In this document: positions 37,572 to 45,700 of the stretch, one piece after another | Numbering within the stretch: position 1 is the stretch's first letter | Layout of the letters: each line of letters starts with the position of its first letter | From: Paenibacillus sp. yr247 | Lineage (GTDB): Bacteria; Bacillota; Bacilli; Paenibacillales; NBRC-103111 | NCBI RefSeq assembly: GCF_900103825.1 | Contig: NZ_FNIF01000030.1 | Span: 1-49,172, forward strand | Direction of reading: 5' to 3' | Length of the DNA stretch: 49,172 nt | Translations under genes and position numbers: made by a program | Notes under the pieces: model-generated | The model's input: the letters and a program-made list of their open reading frames with translations, nothing else | What the model was told of the DNA's origin: nothing | The model's database searches: none

Positions 37572-37772
37572 GTGTTATTAGCAGAAGCAGCAGCAACGAC
37601 AAGCAGTTATACAAGCTTTGATATTTATGTTTTGATCTTCACGGTAATCATCGCCATCGCGTTCATCAGACAGGTGATCAACCCTAGAAGAAATTTGTTT
37701 GCCCTAGGATTTGCGGGTGTTGCCTTGATCGTATTCGGCATCATGGATGTCGTTATGATCAAAGGCTGGTAA
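37572..37772 (+). CDS. DUF2759-like small membrane protein
   Basis: The protein has 66 residues, GTG start 9 bases after AAGGAGG. It has two hydrophobic helices (FDIYVLIFTVIIAIAFI and LFALGFAGVALIVFGIMDVVM) separated by a short basic turn RQVINPRRN. This fits the two-helix DUF2759 family of Bacillales. Function unknown. It has its own promoter-like element and a terminator, so it is a single-gene unit. Confidence 0.7.
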   Translation: MLLAEAAATTSSYTSFDIYVLIFTVIIAIAFIRQVINPRRNLFALGFAGVALIVFGIMDVVMIKGW

Positions 37773-37790
37773 TTCAGGCTAAACAAGATA

Positions 37791-37840
37791 AAAGCCCCCA
37801 GGACTAAGATCGTAAGATCATAGGAGCCTGCGGGCTTTTT
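37791..37840 (+). terminator. Terminator after the DUF2759 gene
   Basis: AAAGCCC-CCAGG pairs with CCTG-CGGGCTTT around a longer loop that contains GATC-GTAA-GATC; TTTTTT follows. The A run on the left could also let it serve the minus-strand isomerase gene. Confidence 0.7.
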
Positions 37841-37872
37841 TATTTTGTTCTATCTAACTAACAACTTTAGCT

Positions 37873-38841
37873 TTAAACCCACCACATTTCACCAAGAGGT
37901 TCCTTGATGAGAACTTGTTGGAGATTTTGAACCGCTTTTGAAAATCCTTCATCAACAGACATCAATCCGTCTTCGTGCTCGATGCTGACAACATAATCGT
38001 AACCAACAAGGCGCAAAGCGCTGATGATGTCAGCCCAAACCTTCATATCATGACCATAACCAACGGAACGGAACTGCCAAGCGCGGTCGAGCATGTTAGC
38101 GTAAGACTGCATGTCGGTTACACCATGGCGGTTTACGTTGTTCACATCAACGGATGTATCTTTGGCGTGGAAATGGTGAATTGCTCCGGCACGGCCAAGA
38201 ATTTGAACGGCTTGAACAGGATCGATACCTTGCCACCACATGTGACTTGGGTCAAGATTGGCTCCGATCACTTCCCCAGCCGCTTCGCGCAGACGAAGAA
38301 GGGTTGCCGGCGTATGTACGGAGAATCCACCGTGCAGCTCCAGTCCAATTTTCACATTACGGTCGGAAGCGTATTTGCCTGTTTCAGTCCAGTAAGGAAT
38401 AACTTTTTTCCCCCACTGCCAGTCCAGAATCTCTTGGAAATCGTTAGGCCAAGGTGCTACCGGCCAGTTCGGATACTTGGCATCCTCATGGTCGCCAGGA
38501 CAGCCAGAAAACGTGTTAACGACAGGTACCTCTAGGCGCTCAGCAAGATCAATCGTTTGTATAATGGCATCATGAAATTCTTTGGCGATGTGTTTTTGCG
38601 GGTGAAGCGGGTTTCCGTGAGCGCTAAGTGCGCTGATTGTTAAACCGCGGGATTCCACCGCATGTTTAAATGCTTTTAGTTTCCCTGCATCTGCAAGGAG
38701 TTCACTTGGGTTGCAATGTGCTGTACCGGGATAGCCCCCAGTACCAATTTCAACTGCTTCCAAGCCTTTCGCAGCAATGTAATCCAGAGCTTCCTCAAAA
38801 GGTTTTCCACCAAACAGAACCATAAAAACGCCTAACTTCAT
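37873..38841 (-). CDS. Sugar phosphate isomerase/epimerase-like TIM-barrel protein
   Basis: The product has 322 residues from the ATG at 38841 (MKLGVFMVLFGGKPFEEAL), with GGAGG upstream; the frame reaches 38868. It belongs to the AP-endonuclease-2 TIM-barrel superfamily (IolE, IolI, YcjR types). Visible metal-ligand strands include AVEIGTGGY, VKIGLELHGGFSVH, GANLDPSHMWWQGIDP, AIHHFHAKDT and VSIEHEDGLM, so Glu, Asp, His and Glu ligands appear intact. Substrate unknown; no inositol genes lie nearby. A palindrome lies between its probable -10 and its ribosome site. Confidence 0.8.
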   Translation of the reverse strand: MKLGVFMVLFGGKPFEEALDYIAAKGLEAVEIGTGGYPGTAHCNPSELLADAGKLKAFKHAVESRGLTISALSAHGNPLHPQKHIAKEFHDAIIQTIDLAERLEVPVVNTFSGCPGDHEDAKYPNWPVAPWPNDFQEILDWQWGKKVIPYWTETGKYASDRNVKIGLELHGGFSVHTPATLLRLREAAGEVIGANLDPSHMWWQGIDPVQAVQILGRAGAIHHFHAKDTSVDVNNVNRHGVTDMQSYANMLDRAWQFRSVGYGHDMKVWADIISALRLVGYDYVVSIEHEDGLMSVDEGFSKAVQNLQQVLIKEPLGEMWWV

Positions 38842-38856
38842 AGGAACACCTCCATA

Positions 38857-38888
38857 AATGGTAAACAACCATTACAAATTATACCACT
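38857..38888 (-). promoter_or_regulatory. Possible operator and -10 element of the isomerase gene
   Basis: AATGGT-AAACA-ACCATT (38857-38873) is a perfect 6+5+6 palindrome just before the ribosome site. Reading on the minus strand, TATAAT (about 38880-38885) lies just upstream. The palindrome would be at the transcription start, a repressor-like position. The -35 is poor. Confidence 0.4.
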
Positions 38889-38889
38889 A

Positions 38890-40044
38890 TCATCGTGTGA
38901 AATGAAGCAAACCTTTATAGATCCGAAGGACCGTCTCATAATTGGAACTGTAAATAATTACTGAGAAAGTTACCAACGCTTGTGTCACCAAACAGCGGAA
39001 ATAGAAATAGGTTTTGGATACTTTCTTTTTGTTAACGGTCGTGATTTTAAATATATTTTCGATAGCCAGAATGATCCCATGATAAAGCCCATAGAAGAAA
39101 TAAAGCCATGTAAAACCATGCCATAAACCAATTAAGACCATGATCAGAACAGACAAGCTGGAGGCAACCCAGCGCGACGGAGCAGAACGTGAGAAGAACA
39201 TGAAGATATGATCACGGAAAAAATCGCCCAGCGTCGCGTGCCAGTTGCGCCAAAACTGCGTCATAGAAGGAGAAAAAAGTGGTCGCTTGAAGTTTTCAGG
39301 CATCGTATAGCCCATCAATCGACCAAAGCCGATCGCCATATCAGAATAACCAGAGAAATCGAAGTAAATGAGTGCATAGAACCAGATCAATAGAAATAGC
39401 GACTGATGGGTATGCAGATCCTGTTTCAGCACTTGATCAAAAATACTGGTCATCCAGGTGACGACGACGATTTTCTTGAACAGGCCTAAGATGATCCGTT
39501 TTACACTATCTTCGAAGAGAGCAGCGTCTACGCTGTAAGGCTTTTTGCTATCCGCCATGAAATCACGGAATTTCAGAATCGGCCCCGAGGTAAAGGTTGG
39601 GATGAACAGCAAATAGTTCGCGTAATCAATGGCAGTCACTTGGCCTTCTTTACCGAAGAAATAGGCGAAATAATAAGCGTCGATCACTTTAAGGACATTA
39701 TAAATGAGCCCTAAATAGATGATGGCATCAAACAGCGGATTGTGGAAAATGCCCATGACATAAAGCCGAACACCGAGAAACACCCCTATTACATTTGCAG
39801 CAATCGCGAAAATAAATGTAGCTTTACGCCAAACCGTTGTTCGGCATAGATAAACAAAGCCAGCATAATTAATGACGGTGAAGGCAGCATAGAAAACGAG
39901 CAGCTTCTGGCTGAACAGCAGTAAAAAGCAGAGGCTGAAAATAATCATTAGAATGCGTTTGTTATCGGCCCACTTGCGGGTGAGCATCAGAACAGCAACC
40001 ATACCAATCATAGCGACAATTGCGTTCATGTGCATATAAAACAT
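38890..40044 (-). CDS. MBOAT O-acyltransferase, DltB-like
   Basis: The protein has 384 residues and about ten membrane helices. MBOAT hallmarks are FIPTFTSGPILKFRDF, the re-entrant motif YFDFSGYSDMAIGFGRLMGY and NFKRPLFSPSMTQFWRNWH with His near residue 269. The catalytic His is in GLWHGFTW near residue 309. In DltB and AlgI such proteins take an acyl group on the cytoplasmic side and pass it to a partner outside. The start at 40044 follows GAGGAG. It is the last gene of the dlt-like run, after the DltX-like and DltD-like genes. It could instead transfer acetyl groups, as AlgI does, but the carrier and ligase genes upstream favour aminoacyl transfer. Confidence 0.88.
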   Translation of the reverse strand: MFYMHMNAIVAMIGMVAVLMLTRKWADNKRILMIIFSLCFLLLFSQKLLVFYAAFTVINYAGFVYLCRTTVWRKATFIFAIAANVIGVFLGVRLYVMGIFHNPLFDAIIYLGLIYNVLKVIDAYYFAYFFGKEGQVTAIDYANYLLFIPTFTSGPILKFRDFMADSKKPYSVDAALFEDSVKRIILGLFKKIVVVTWMTSIFDQVLKQDLHTHQSLFLLIWFYALIYFDFSGYSDMAIGFGRLMGYTMPENFKRPLFSPSMTQFWRNWHATLGDFFRDHIFMFFSRSAPSRWVASSLSVLIMVLIGLWHGFTWLYFFYGLYHGIILAIENIFKITTVNKKKVSKTYFYFRCLVTQALVTFSVIIYSSNYETVLRIYKGLLHFTR

Positions 40045-40110
40045 AGCTATAGAACTCCTCGCTTGGAAAGCTTGATTAATCTAATCTAGACTTCAAAAAG
40101 CTCGGACAGA

Positions 40111-40221
40111 CTAGAATTTCTCGTAGATAAACAAGCCCTTGCCGGTAAAATAAATGAAAACCAAATACAGCATCACGAGATAGATGAGGACTTCGATGGT
40201 TTTCCTAAGGATTTTAACCAT
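40111..40221 (-). CDS. DltX-like small membrane peptide, 36 residues
   Basis: An ATG at 40221 sits 7 bases after a perfect GGAGG. The peptide starts MVKILRKTIEVLIYLVMLY: a short basic head, one hydrophobic helix (residues ~9-25), then TGKGLFIYEKF at the end. DltX proteins are 45-50 residues with the same plan and end in FIYNEF or similar. In the current model of teichoic acid D-alanylation the Tyr of that motif is the acyl acceptor between DltB and DltD; here it would be Tyr33. The gene starts within the last 49 bases of the DltD-like gene in another frame, a sign of tight coupling. It is easy to miss because of its length. Confidence 0.75.
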   Translation of the reverse strand: MVKILRKTIEVLIYLVMLYLVFIYFTGKGLFIYEKF

Positions 40222-41096
40222 GTGTCAACCTCCTTCGTAAATAGCGGAGCGCCTTCTTCACGGTTCAAGTGGACAAGGTCATGGAAATAACGCGGATCGT
40301 AGGTGTGCATCAAATCCAGCATAGGCACATTAGCAGCTTTCAATTGGCGGTTCACTTCTTGCTTCAGGGATGCTACGTAAGGCGGATCCGCATAGCCTTT
40401 GTTCCACGGCATCCAGATCACACGCAGGGGCAGGTGATGCTCATTTGCGTAGCTAATTACCCACTGCATCGCATGCAGATTCGCTTGAAAGTCTTTCAGG
40501 GTCATGGAGCCGAAGCGCTTGTCATAATCGTTCCATTTCGTTTGCAGAAAGGCATCGTCTTTGTGACCGGGATACAGCTCTTTATCAATCCACCGGGGTT
40601 CGTAGGCGAGGCTGCCTTTTCGCAGATTACGAGCAAACTCTTCACCAGAATCACGGAAATAATCGCGGTACGTATAGACATAAGGTTGATACCAAGGTTT
40701 GAACCACTGGTAAGTTGGATCGGTTTCGAGAGCGTCCAGCATGGTGTGAACATCGATGCCGATCACAAGCTCATCCTTGACCTGATAAAGGTTTTTTTCC
40801 AAAATTCCCTTAAGGTCGGTCAATTTTCCATAAGAAAGTCCCATCTCAACTAAATGAGCGTCGGACTTCTCTTCGATATAAGCACCCGTGACGGACGAAT
40901 TACCGAAGAAAACCGGTCCCGATTGAGACCAGCCGTGGTGGTAAAGCGTTTTGGTAAAGTCGTTTTTGTAAAAACGGCGTGAACTAAGCATCGGATTCCA
41001 CCAGGAGATGAGAAGGTCGGAAACGATGATGGCTAGCAGCAAGCCGAGCACGAAGCTATTCTTTTTGAGAAATGCAGCAGCTTTCAACGGGATCAC
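40173..41096 (-). CDS. DltD-like / SGNH-type extracytoplasmic protein
   Basis: The protein has 307 residues, GTG start with a weak ribosome site. One N-terminal membrane segment (about 14-31, FVLGLLLAIIVSDLLI) leaves the rest outside. FFGNSSVTGAY (residues 63-73) fits the SGNH/GDSL nucleophile block with Ser67 or Ser68. HDLVHLN near the C terminus gives the DxxH pair (Asp273, His276). DltD and AlgX/AlgJ families share this fold and accept acyl groups from MBOAT partners. It sits directly before the DltX-like and MBOAT genes. Length is shorter than DltD (about 390-420), and similarity to DltD proper is only in plan. Confidence 0.72.
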   Translation of the reverse strand: MIPLKAAAFLKKNSFVLGLLLAIIVSDLLISWWNPMLSSRRFYKNDFTKTLYHHGWSQSGPVFFGNSSVTGAYIEEKSDAHLVEMGLSYGKLTDLKGILEKNLYQVKDELVIGIDVHTMLDALETDPTYQWFKPWYQPYVYTYRDYFRDSGEEFARNLRKGSLAYEPRWIDKELYPGHKDDAFLQTKWNDYDKRFGSMTLKDFQANLHAMQWVISYANEHHLPLRVIWMPWNKGYADPPYVASLKQEVNRQLKAANVPMLDLMHTYDPRYFHDLVHLNREEGAPLFTKEVDTWLKSLGKPSKSSSIS

Positions 41097-41144
41097 TCAT
41101 TATCTTGTATGGGATGGACTCTTCTTTACACCAGCTCATTGAAG

Positions 41145-41222
41145 AGCACGTGAAGTAGTCATTTGGCCCACGTGCTAACAAAATGCTGTAAAATGAATCA
41201 GCTAATGATATCATGTGGGCCA
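41145..41222 (-). other. Two mutually exclusive hairpins between the ligase and DltD-like genes
   Basis: This is in the 166-base gap. TGGCCCAC (41164-41171) can pair with GTGGGCCA (41215-41222). AGCACGTG (41145-41152) can pair with CACGTGCT (41169-41176). The two share bases 41169-41171, so only one can form. There is no T run after either on the minus strand, so they are not plain terminators; a processing or switch role is possible. Confidence 0.45.
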
Positions 41223-41262
41223 TTTTTAGTTATTGTTTGATATAAAAGCTACAGTTAAGCAC

Positions 41263-42462
41263 TTACAGAGCCTTCTCCTGCCAAGCATGGTACTGCTCAC
41301 GGAAAGTGGCTGGCCATTGCTGCTCGTCGAGACCGTACTGTGCCAAGAACGCGAACGTCCAACGCTCGATACCGAAGCCTACGCAGCCTGTAACGGCGTT
41401 GCGCTTGCCCATTTTAATATTAAAAGCATTTCCGAACGTATTGCTATGGAAATTGACGGAAGAGCAGGCGATTGATTTCTTCACATGCGGAATACTCAAG
41501 CGAAGCTCGTATTTCATCTCTTGATTACGTTGGAAAGATGCTTTCACTTGGAAATCGTTCGTAAAGAAAGGGTCGTTAGCGATCTCCATCATGCTGTCCA
41601 CATTCCATTCAACCGCGAGCTCTTTGAGATATTCAATCGATTTCAATCGGTTTTCTTTAACGAAATCCGGCTTACCGACGAAAATAATTTCGCGCATGGA
41701 GAAGTCGAGCAACCGACCGAAATCGGTGTGGTTTTTGGACTCGAAGCGGTGACATTTCGCAATGGCCGTCACGACGATGCCGTCACCTTCAAGTGTTTCA
41801 TTCTCTAATCCTTCATAGCAATGGTAGCAAGTTGAAGGGTTCATCATGAAGTTTGGCTTCACCATGTTGTGATCAAGTTCCAAAGGTTGGTCTTGGTTCC
41901 AACCGCCAGCTTCGCGGATTGATTGGGAGAAGGATTCGATGACATCCAAATCCTCACGCAAATGGGTTACGAAGTGGATATGCTCAGGGAACGAAGTGAA
42001 ATGGTTTGTTTTGTTCAAAGTATGACTATGAATGACCGCTGGATAGGACTCTTCCTGCATGTCTTCGAACCGCTTGGCAATTTTCGTAACGAAGGAGTAG
42101 TCGAAAAACCGCATTAAGCTGGAGAAAGGCTCACGGAAAATGAAGAGGCCGGGTTCTAACACCTTAATGGCTTTTCGCTCTACGAGTTCAGCGATGATAT
42201 CGCCTTCGTAAGGGGTATTGACTTTATGCTCGAACAGAATATTTTCTTTGAAGCCGAAATCACCGTGGGAGAAACGTTCGATTAGACGCTGAACCCGCTC
42301 TGTGATACCTTCGTTTCCATTCGGTGAGTTATGAGTAATAAGGATGTGGCCATCAACAAGAGTGATATCTTGAATATGCTCATCCGCAAAGGCGGACGCA
42401 TATTTAACTTGTCCATGCTGACTTTCAGCTAGGCCCTCTAAAGAAATTTTACATGTCATCAT
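41263..42462 (-). CDS. Amino acid:[carrier protein] ligase-like protein (class II synthetase fold, SerRS-derived)
   Basis: The product has 399 residues from the ATG at 42462, 10 bases after GAGG; the frame reaches 42504. Class II synthetase motif 2 is visible in AKCHRFES (FRxE-like, Arg239/Glu241) and motif 3 in GCVGFGIERW (Arg367). Cys212 in NPSTCYHCYE, Glu241 and Cys333 in KSIACSSVNFHS match in order the Cys-Glu-Cys zinc ligands of methanogen-type SerRS and of the amino acid:[carrier protein] ligases. No tRNA-binding domain is seen. The family activates an amino acid with ATP and loads it on a phosphopantetheine carrier. The carrier gene ends 7 bases upstream. It is longer than the described bacterial ligases (about 310-330). 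The amino acid is unknown. Confidence 0.82.
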   Translation of the reverse strand: MMTCKISLEGLAESQHGQVKYASAFADEHIQDITLVDGHILITHNSPNGNEGITERVQRLIERFSHGDFGFKENILFEHKVNTPYEGDIIAELVERKAIKVLEPGLFIFREPFSSLMRFFDYSFVTKIAKRFEDMQEESYPAVIHSHTLNKTNHFTSFPEHIHFVTHLREDLDVIESFSQSIREAGGWNQDQPLELDHNMVKPNFMMNPSTCYHCYEGLENETLEGDGIVVTAIAKCHRFESKNHTDFGRLLDFSMREIIFVGKPDFVKENRLKSIEYLKELAVEWNVDSMMEIANDPFFTNDFQVKASFQRNQEMKYELRLSIPHVKKSIACSSVNFHSNTFGNAFNIKMGKRNAVTGCVGFGIERWTFAFLAQYGLDEQQWPATFREQYHAWQEKAL

Positions 42463-42469
42463 GAGTGGA

Positions 42470-42727
42470 TTACCTCGCAGTCTTCTTGGAAATAAAATCG
42501 GCAATTTCGCTTACGGTGTTCATGGAATACAGCATTAAATCTTGATTCGTCACTTGGATGCTGTACGTTTTCTCGATATGGGCGATCAGCGCAGTAGCAC
42601 CGATGGAATCGATAAATCCATAATCAAACAGATGAACATCAACGTCAAAATCGTCGTCGTCCTCAGCAATTTCGTAACGCTCGCGAATATGCTGCTCAAG
42701 CTGCGCTAATAAGTCTTCATTAGACAT
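42470..42727 (-). CDS. Acyl/aminoacyl carrier protein, DltC-like
   Basis: The protein has 85 residues, four-helix carrier fold. The phosphopantetheine attachment site is Ser41 in DYGFIDSIGATALI. An acidic stretch (AEDDDDFDVDVH) precedes it and a hydrophobic helix 4 ends ADFISKKTAR. The ATG at 42727 follows GGAGG. The last codons AGG-TAA overlap the ribosome site of the ligase gene, so the two are made together. It should be loaded with an amino acid by the ligase and feed the MBOAT protein, as DltC does. Confidence 0.88.
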   Translation of the reverse strand: MSNEDLLAQLEQHIRERYEIAEDDDDFDVDVHLFDYGFIDSIGATALIAHIEKTYSIQVTNQDLMLYSMNTVSEIADFISKKTAR

Positions 42728-42778
42728 GATAGAAAGCCTCCTGATTAATGTAAAAGTGGGTAGTAACGCAGCTTAATG

Positions 42779-45700
42779 TCACTGCGTCTTATTGGTGAAG
42801 GAAATGGTCGTCAAATCGCCATATCGGGTAATGGTGTACATATGTGTTTGTGCGTCATACGCAATCTTCAACTCGGGTGATCCGCCAAACAGAAGTTCAG
42901 TAGGACTGAATATCTTCACTTGCTGAAGGCCGGCTGACTTCACCTCTAAGTGGTGAGTCGTTCCTTGTTGGGTTAACTCGAAAGGTACATTGGAACGCAC
43001 AACATGAAGTTGTTCCTTGGTCGGTCCAACGCCAATCGAGGAGGGCTTACCCAATCCTACATAGAACTGATTGTCTATCGTTGTGTAAATATCTGAGTCG
43101 CTGTGCAGGGAGTAAAGTGCTAGTTTTTCGCCTTTTTCGACGACGACACCAAGTGTTGTGGCATACTCATCAGCTAAACTTGGCACCTTGGCTGTATTCG
43201 GTGTCAAAGTGGCATGAAAGTGTGGACTGCCGCCCGATAAACGATCTTTCAGCTTGTCCCATAGATAGGAGGCCCAAGACTGGCTGATCCGAACCTCGCT
43301 TTTCATAGCGGTTAGAAAAGACTTCGCCATTTGTTTCTCGGTCATAAAATTATAATCATGCTTCGTACGAAGCTTGTCAAAGTAGTCAGCAAACTCGGTT
43401 AAATCGGCAATTTTGGATGGTACGGGAAAATGGTACTCGATGTGCTCGAAATAATCAATTGGCATATCTAATTTTACCATGGAATCAAAAACATCCGTCG
43501 TCGCATAGACTCCTGTCCGCAGCACCGGAGTCGGTGTATGAATCAGCATCGTTGGATCCGTATTCCCTTCGTTATCCTGCAGGAGAAAGGGAAGCGACCA
43601 AATCGAATCGGGACGGGCAGTGACCTTCGATTTAGAAGGCAAAAACCCGAAATTAAACCAAATCCCCTCCTGCTGTTCGCTTCGCAGGGTTTGCTGGACA
43701 ATCTCATTATTCACGCGCCATGTATGCTGATTTGTACCAGGATGCAGCCAGGGGATACCTAGCTTACTGAAGGCTTGCTTATGCATAGCAAGCTCGGCGC
43801 GTTCCTGTTCAGCACTTTTAAAATTATGCACGAACATATGTGGATCAAGGTCCAGATGATTGTTACGCGCATATTGAATGAATTCCTTCAACTGCGCTTG
43901 ATAAGGAAACTGCGGGTCGTCAATCGAAACGGGGGACCCGAACTCGATACCTCCGACGACCAGATCGTCTTTGCCGTCGTGATTGAGATCCAGCCAAAGC
44001 GGGACGGAATTGTGTCCAGCAACCAAGGCGTGATTGCCGACTTGGTTCAGGGTTGAGCCCTGTAGGGGACCTTGTGGCGTCCAAGCGCCATCGGCACCTT
44101 GGAGATACACTTGTAGGTCCCCGTCGCTGCTGCCGACCACGAGATCGAGTCGGCCGTCACCGTTCATGTCACGCGCCGTTGGCGCGGCGTGCGTGGCATT
44201 GCGTGGCAGCGTGATGATCTCGCTGCCTTGGTCTAGTGTAAGGGCCGCTGCGCTGCGGCCCTTGTAGAGCCATACTCGTCCATCGGCACCGCCTAGGACG
44301 AGGTCGAGCTTGCCGTCGCCATCGATGTCGGCGACGAACGGCGCTGCAGGCCCTCCGGGCAGCTGCAGCGGTTTCCCGCCCGCGAGCTGCGCCGCGGGCT
44401 TTGCGAATCTGCCGCTAGCAAGCTGCGGCAGCTGGTACAAGGCCCCGGACTCGTCGGAAACGACGAGGTCCGTGCGGCCGTCCCCGTTCACGTCTGCGGC
44501 GCAAACGGTGCTATAGGGCTTAAGCTGGAGCGGCTCGCCGGACTCCAGCTGTACCTTCACAGGCGCGCCGAACGTGTCCGGCAGCGCCATGCCCTCAGGC
44601 GGCGGCTCGGTCGCGTAAGCAGCCGGATCAGCCCCAAGATTCGTGTAGATGTACACGAATCCGTCGGCACTGCCGGCCAGCACATCGGTGCGGCCGTCGC
44701 CGTTCATATCCGCGGCGGCCGGGTACGCGCGGTAGGGCAGTTCAATCGCGCTCGACAGATCGCGATATTGCGGGAACGTGACCTGCCGAAGAGGCTTGCC
44801 GGCAGACATCACGTGAAGCCCGCTCGCGTAACCGGAGCCGGGCAGCTCACCGACGAATTTCGGCTGCGCGTTCGTCCCTGTGTTGAGCTGCACCGTCAAG
44901 CTCTCGCGCCATTGCCCCCAATAGAAGGCGCCGCGCACGAGCGTATACGAGGGAATCTCGTCATACTTTTTTAGCAGCTCTGCCCAAGCAATGCCGTCCT
45001 TCTGCTGAATAGCCGGCATTGCCTCAAAATGATTCTGAAAGGCCATCGCAGGCCTGCCATAAGGGCCAAGGATTTTTCGTACACTGTAACCGAGTGTTTC
45101 CTTGGACACATAGGCGAGCAGCTCGCTGCGGTACTGCATGTTCGCGGCTGCAAATTCGAAGCTAAAGTAAGGCTCAATCGTCAAAGCTCTTTTATTAAAA
45201 TAAGTCGTTCCCGGAACAGGTTTACTCTCATCTTGATATTTCGCAACCAGTTGAGCGAAACCCAGATTAGGGTCCATGCCGCTTTTCATATCGTAGCCGG
45301 TCGGAAAGTATCGGTTCGGCAGAAAGTTACTGCTGATCAGCACGGTACCTTTGCCTACGCGGTTCTGCATAGCAAGCGAAACGGGGTTCCCAGACACGTT
45401 CATCGAAACGATCGTTTGACCTGTGGAAGGAACGAAGCCGTATCCCATGTTAAAGCCTGGCAGGTCTTCTAGCAGATGATGCTTGAGGTAGCTTTGACTA
45501 AACAATTGAAAGGTTTGCTGCAAGCCTTGCAGATTAATAGGTACCTGTGGGTAGCTGAGACTTTGAGTGTCTGTGGCCAATTGAGGTGCACCAAGGCTAG
45601 TGAGCGGTACTTTTTGTAAGTCAATAATCCTCTCAGCACCTAGAAAACCCAGCGGAAAGAGGGTAGAAAACCCATTTTCCACTAACAAATGTCCGCCTTG

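Noticed and set aside
41263..42462. A true seryl-tRNA synthetase
   Set aside because: No tRNA-binding N-terminal domain is visible, the gene sits directly after a carrier protein, and the zinc-ligand pattern fits the carrier-protein ligases.
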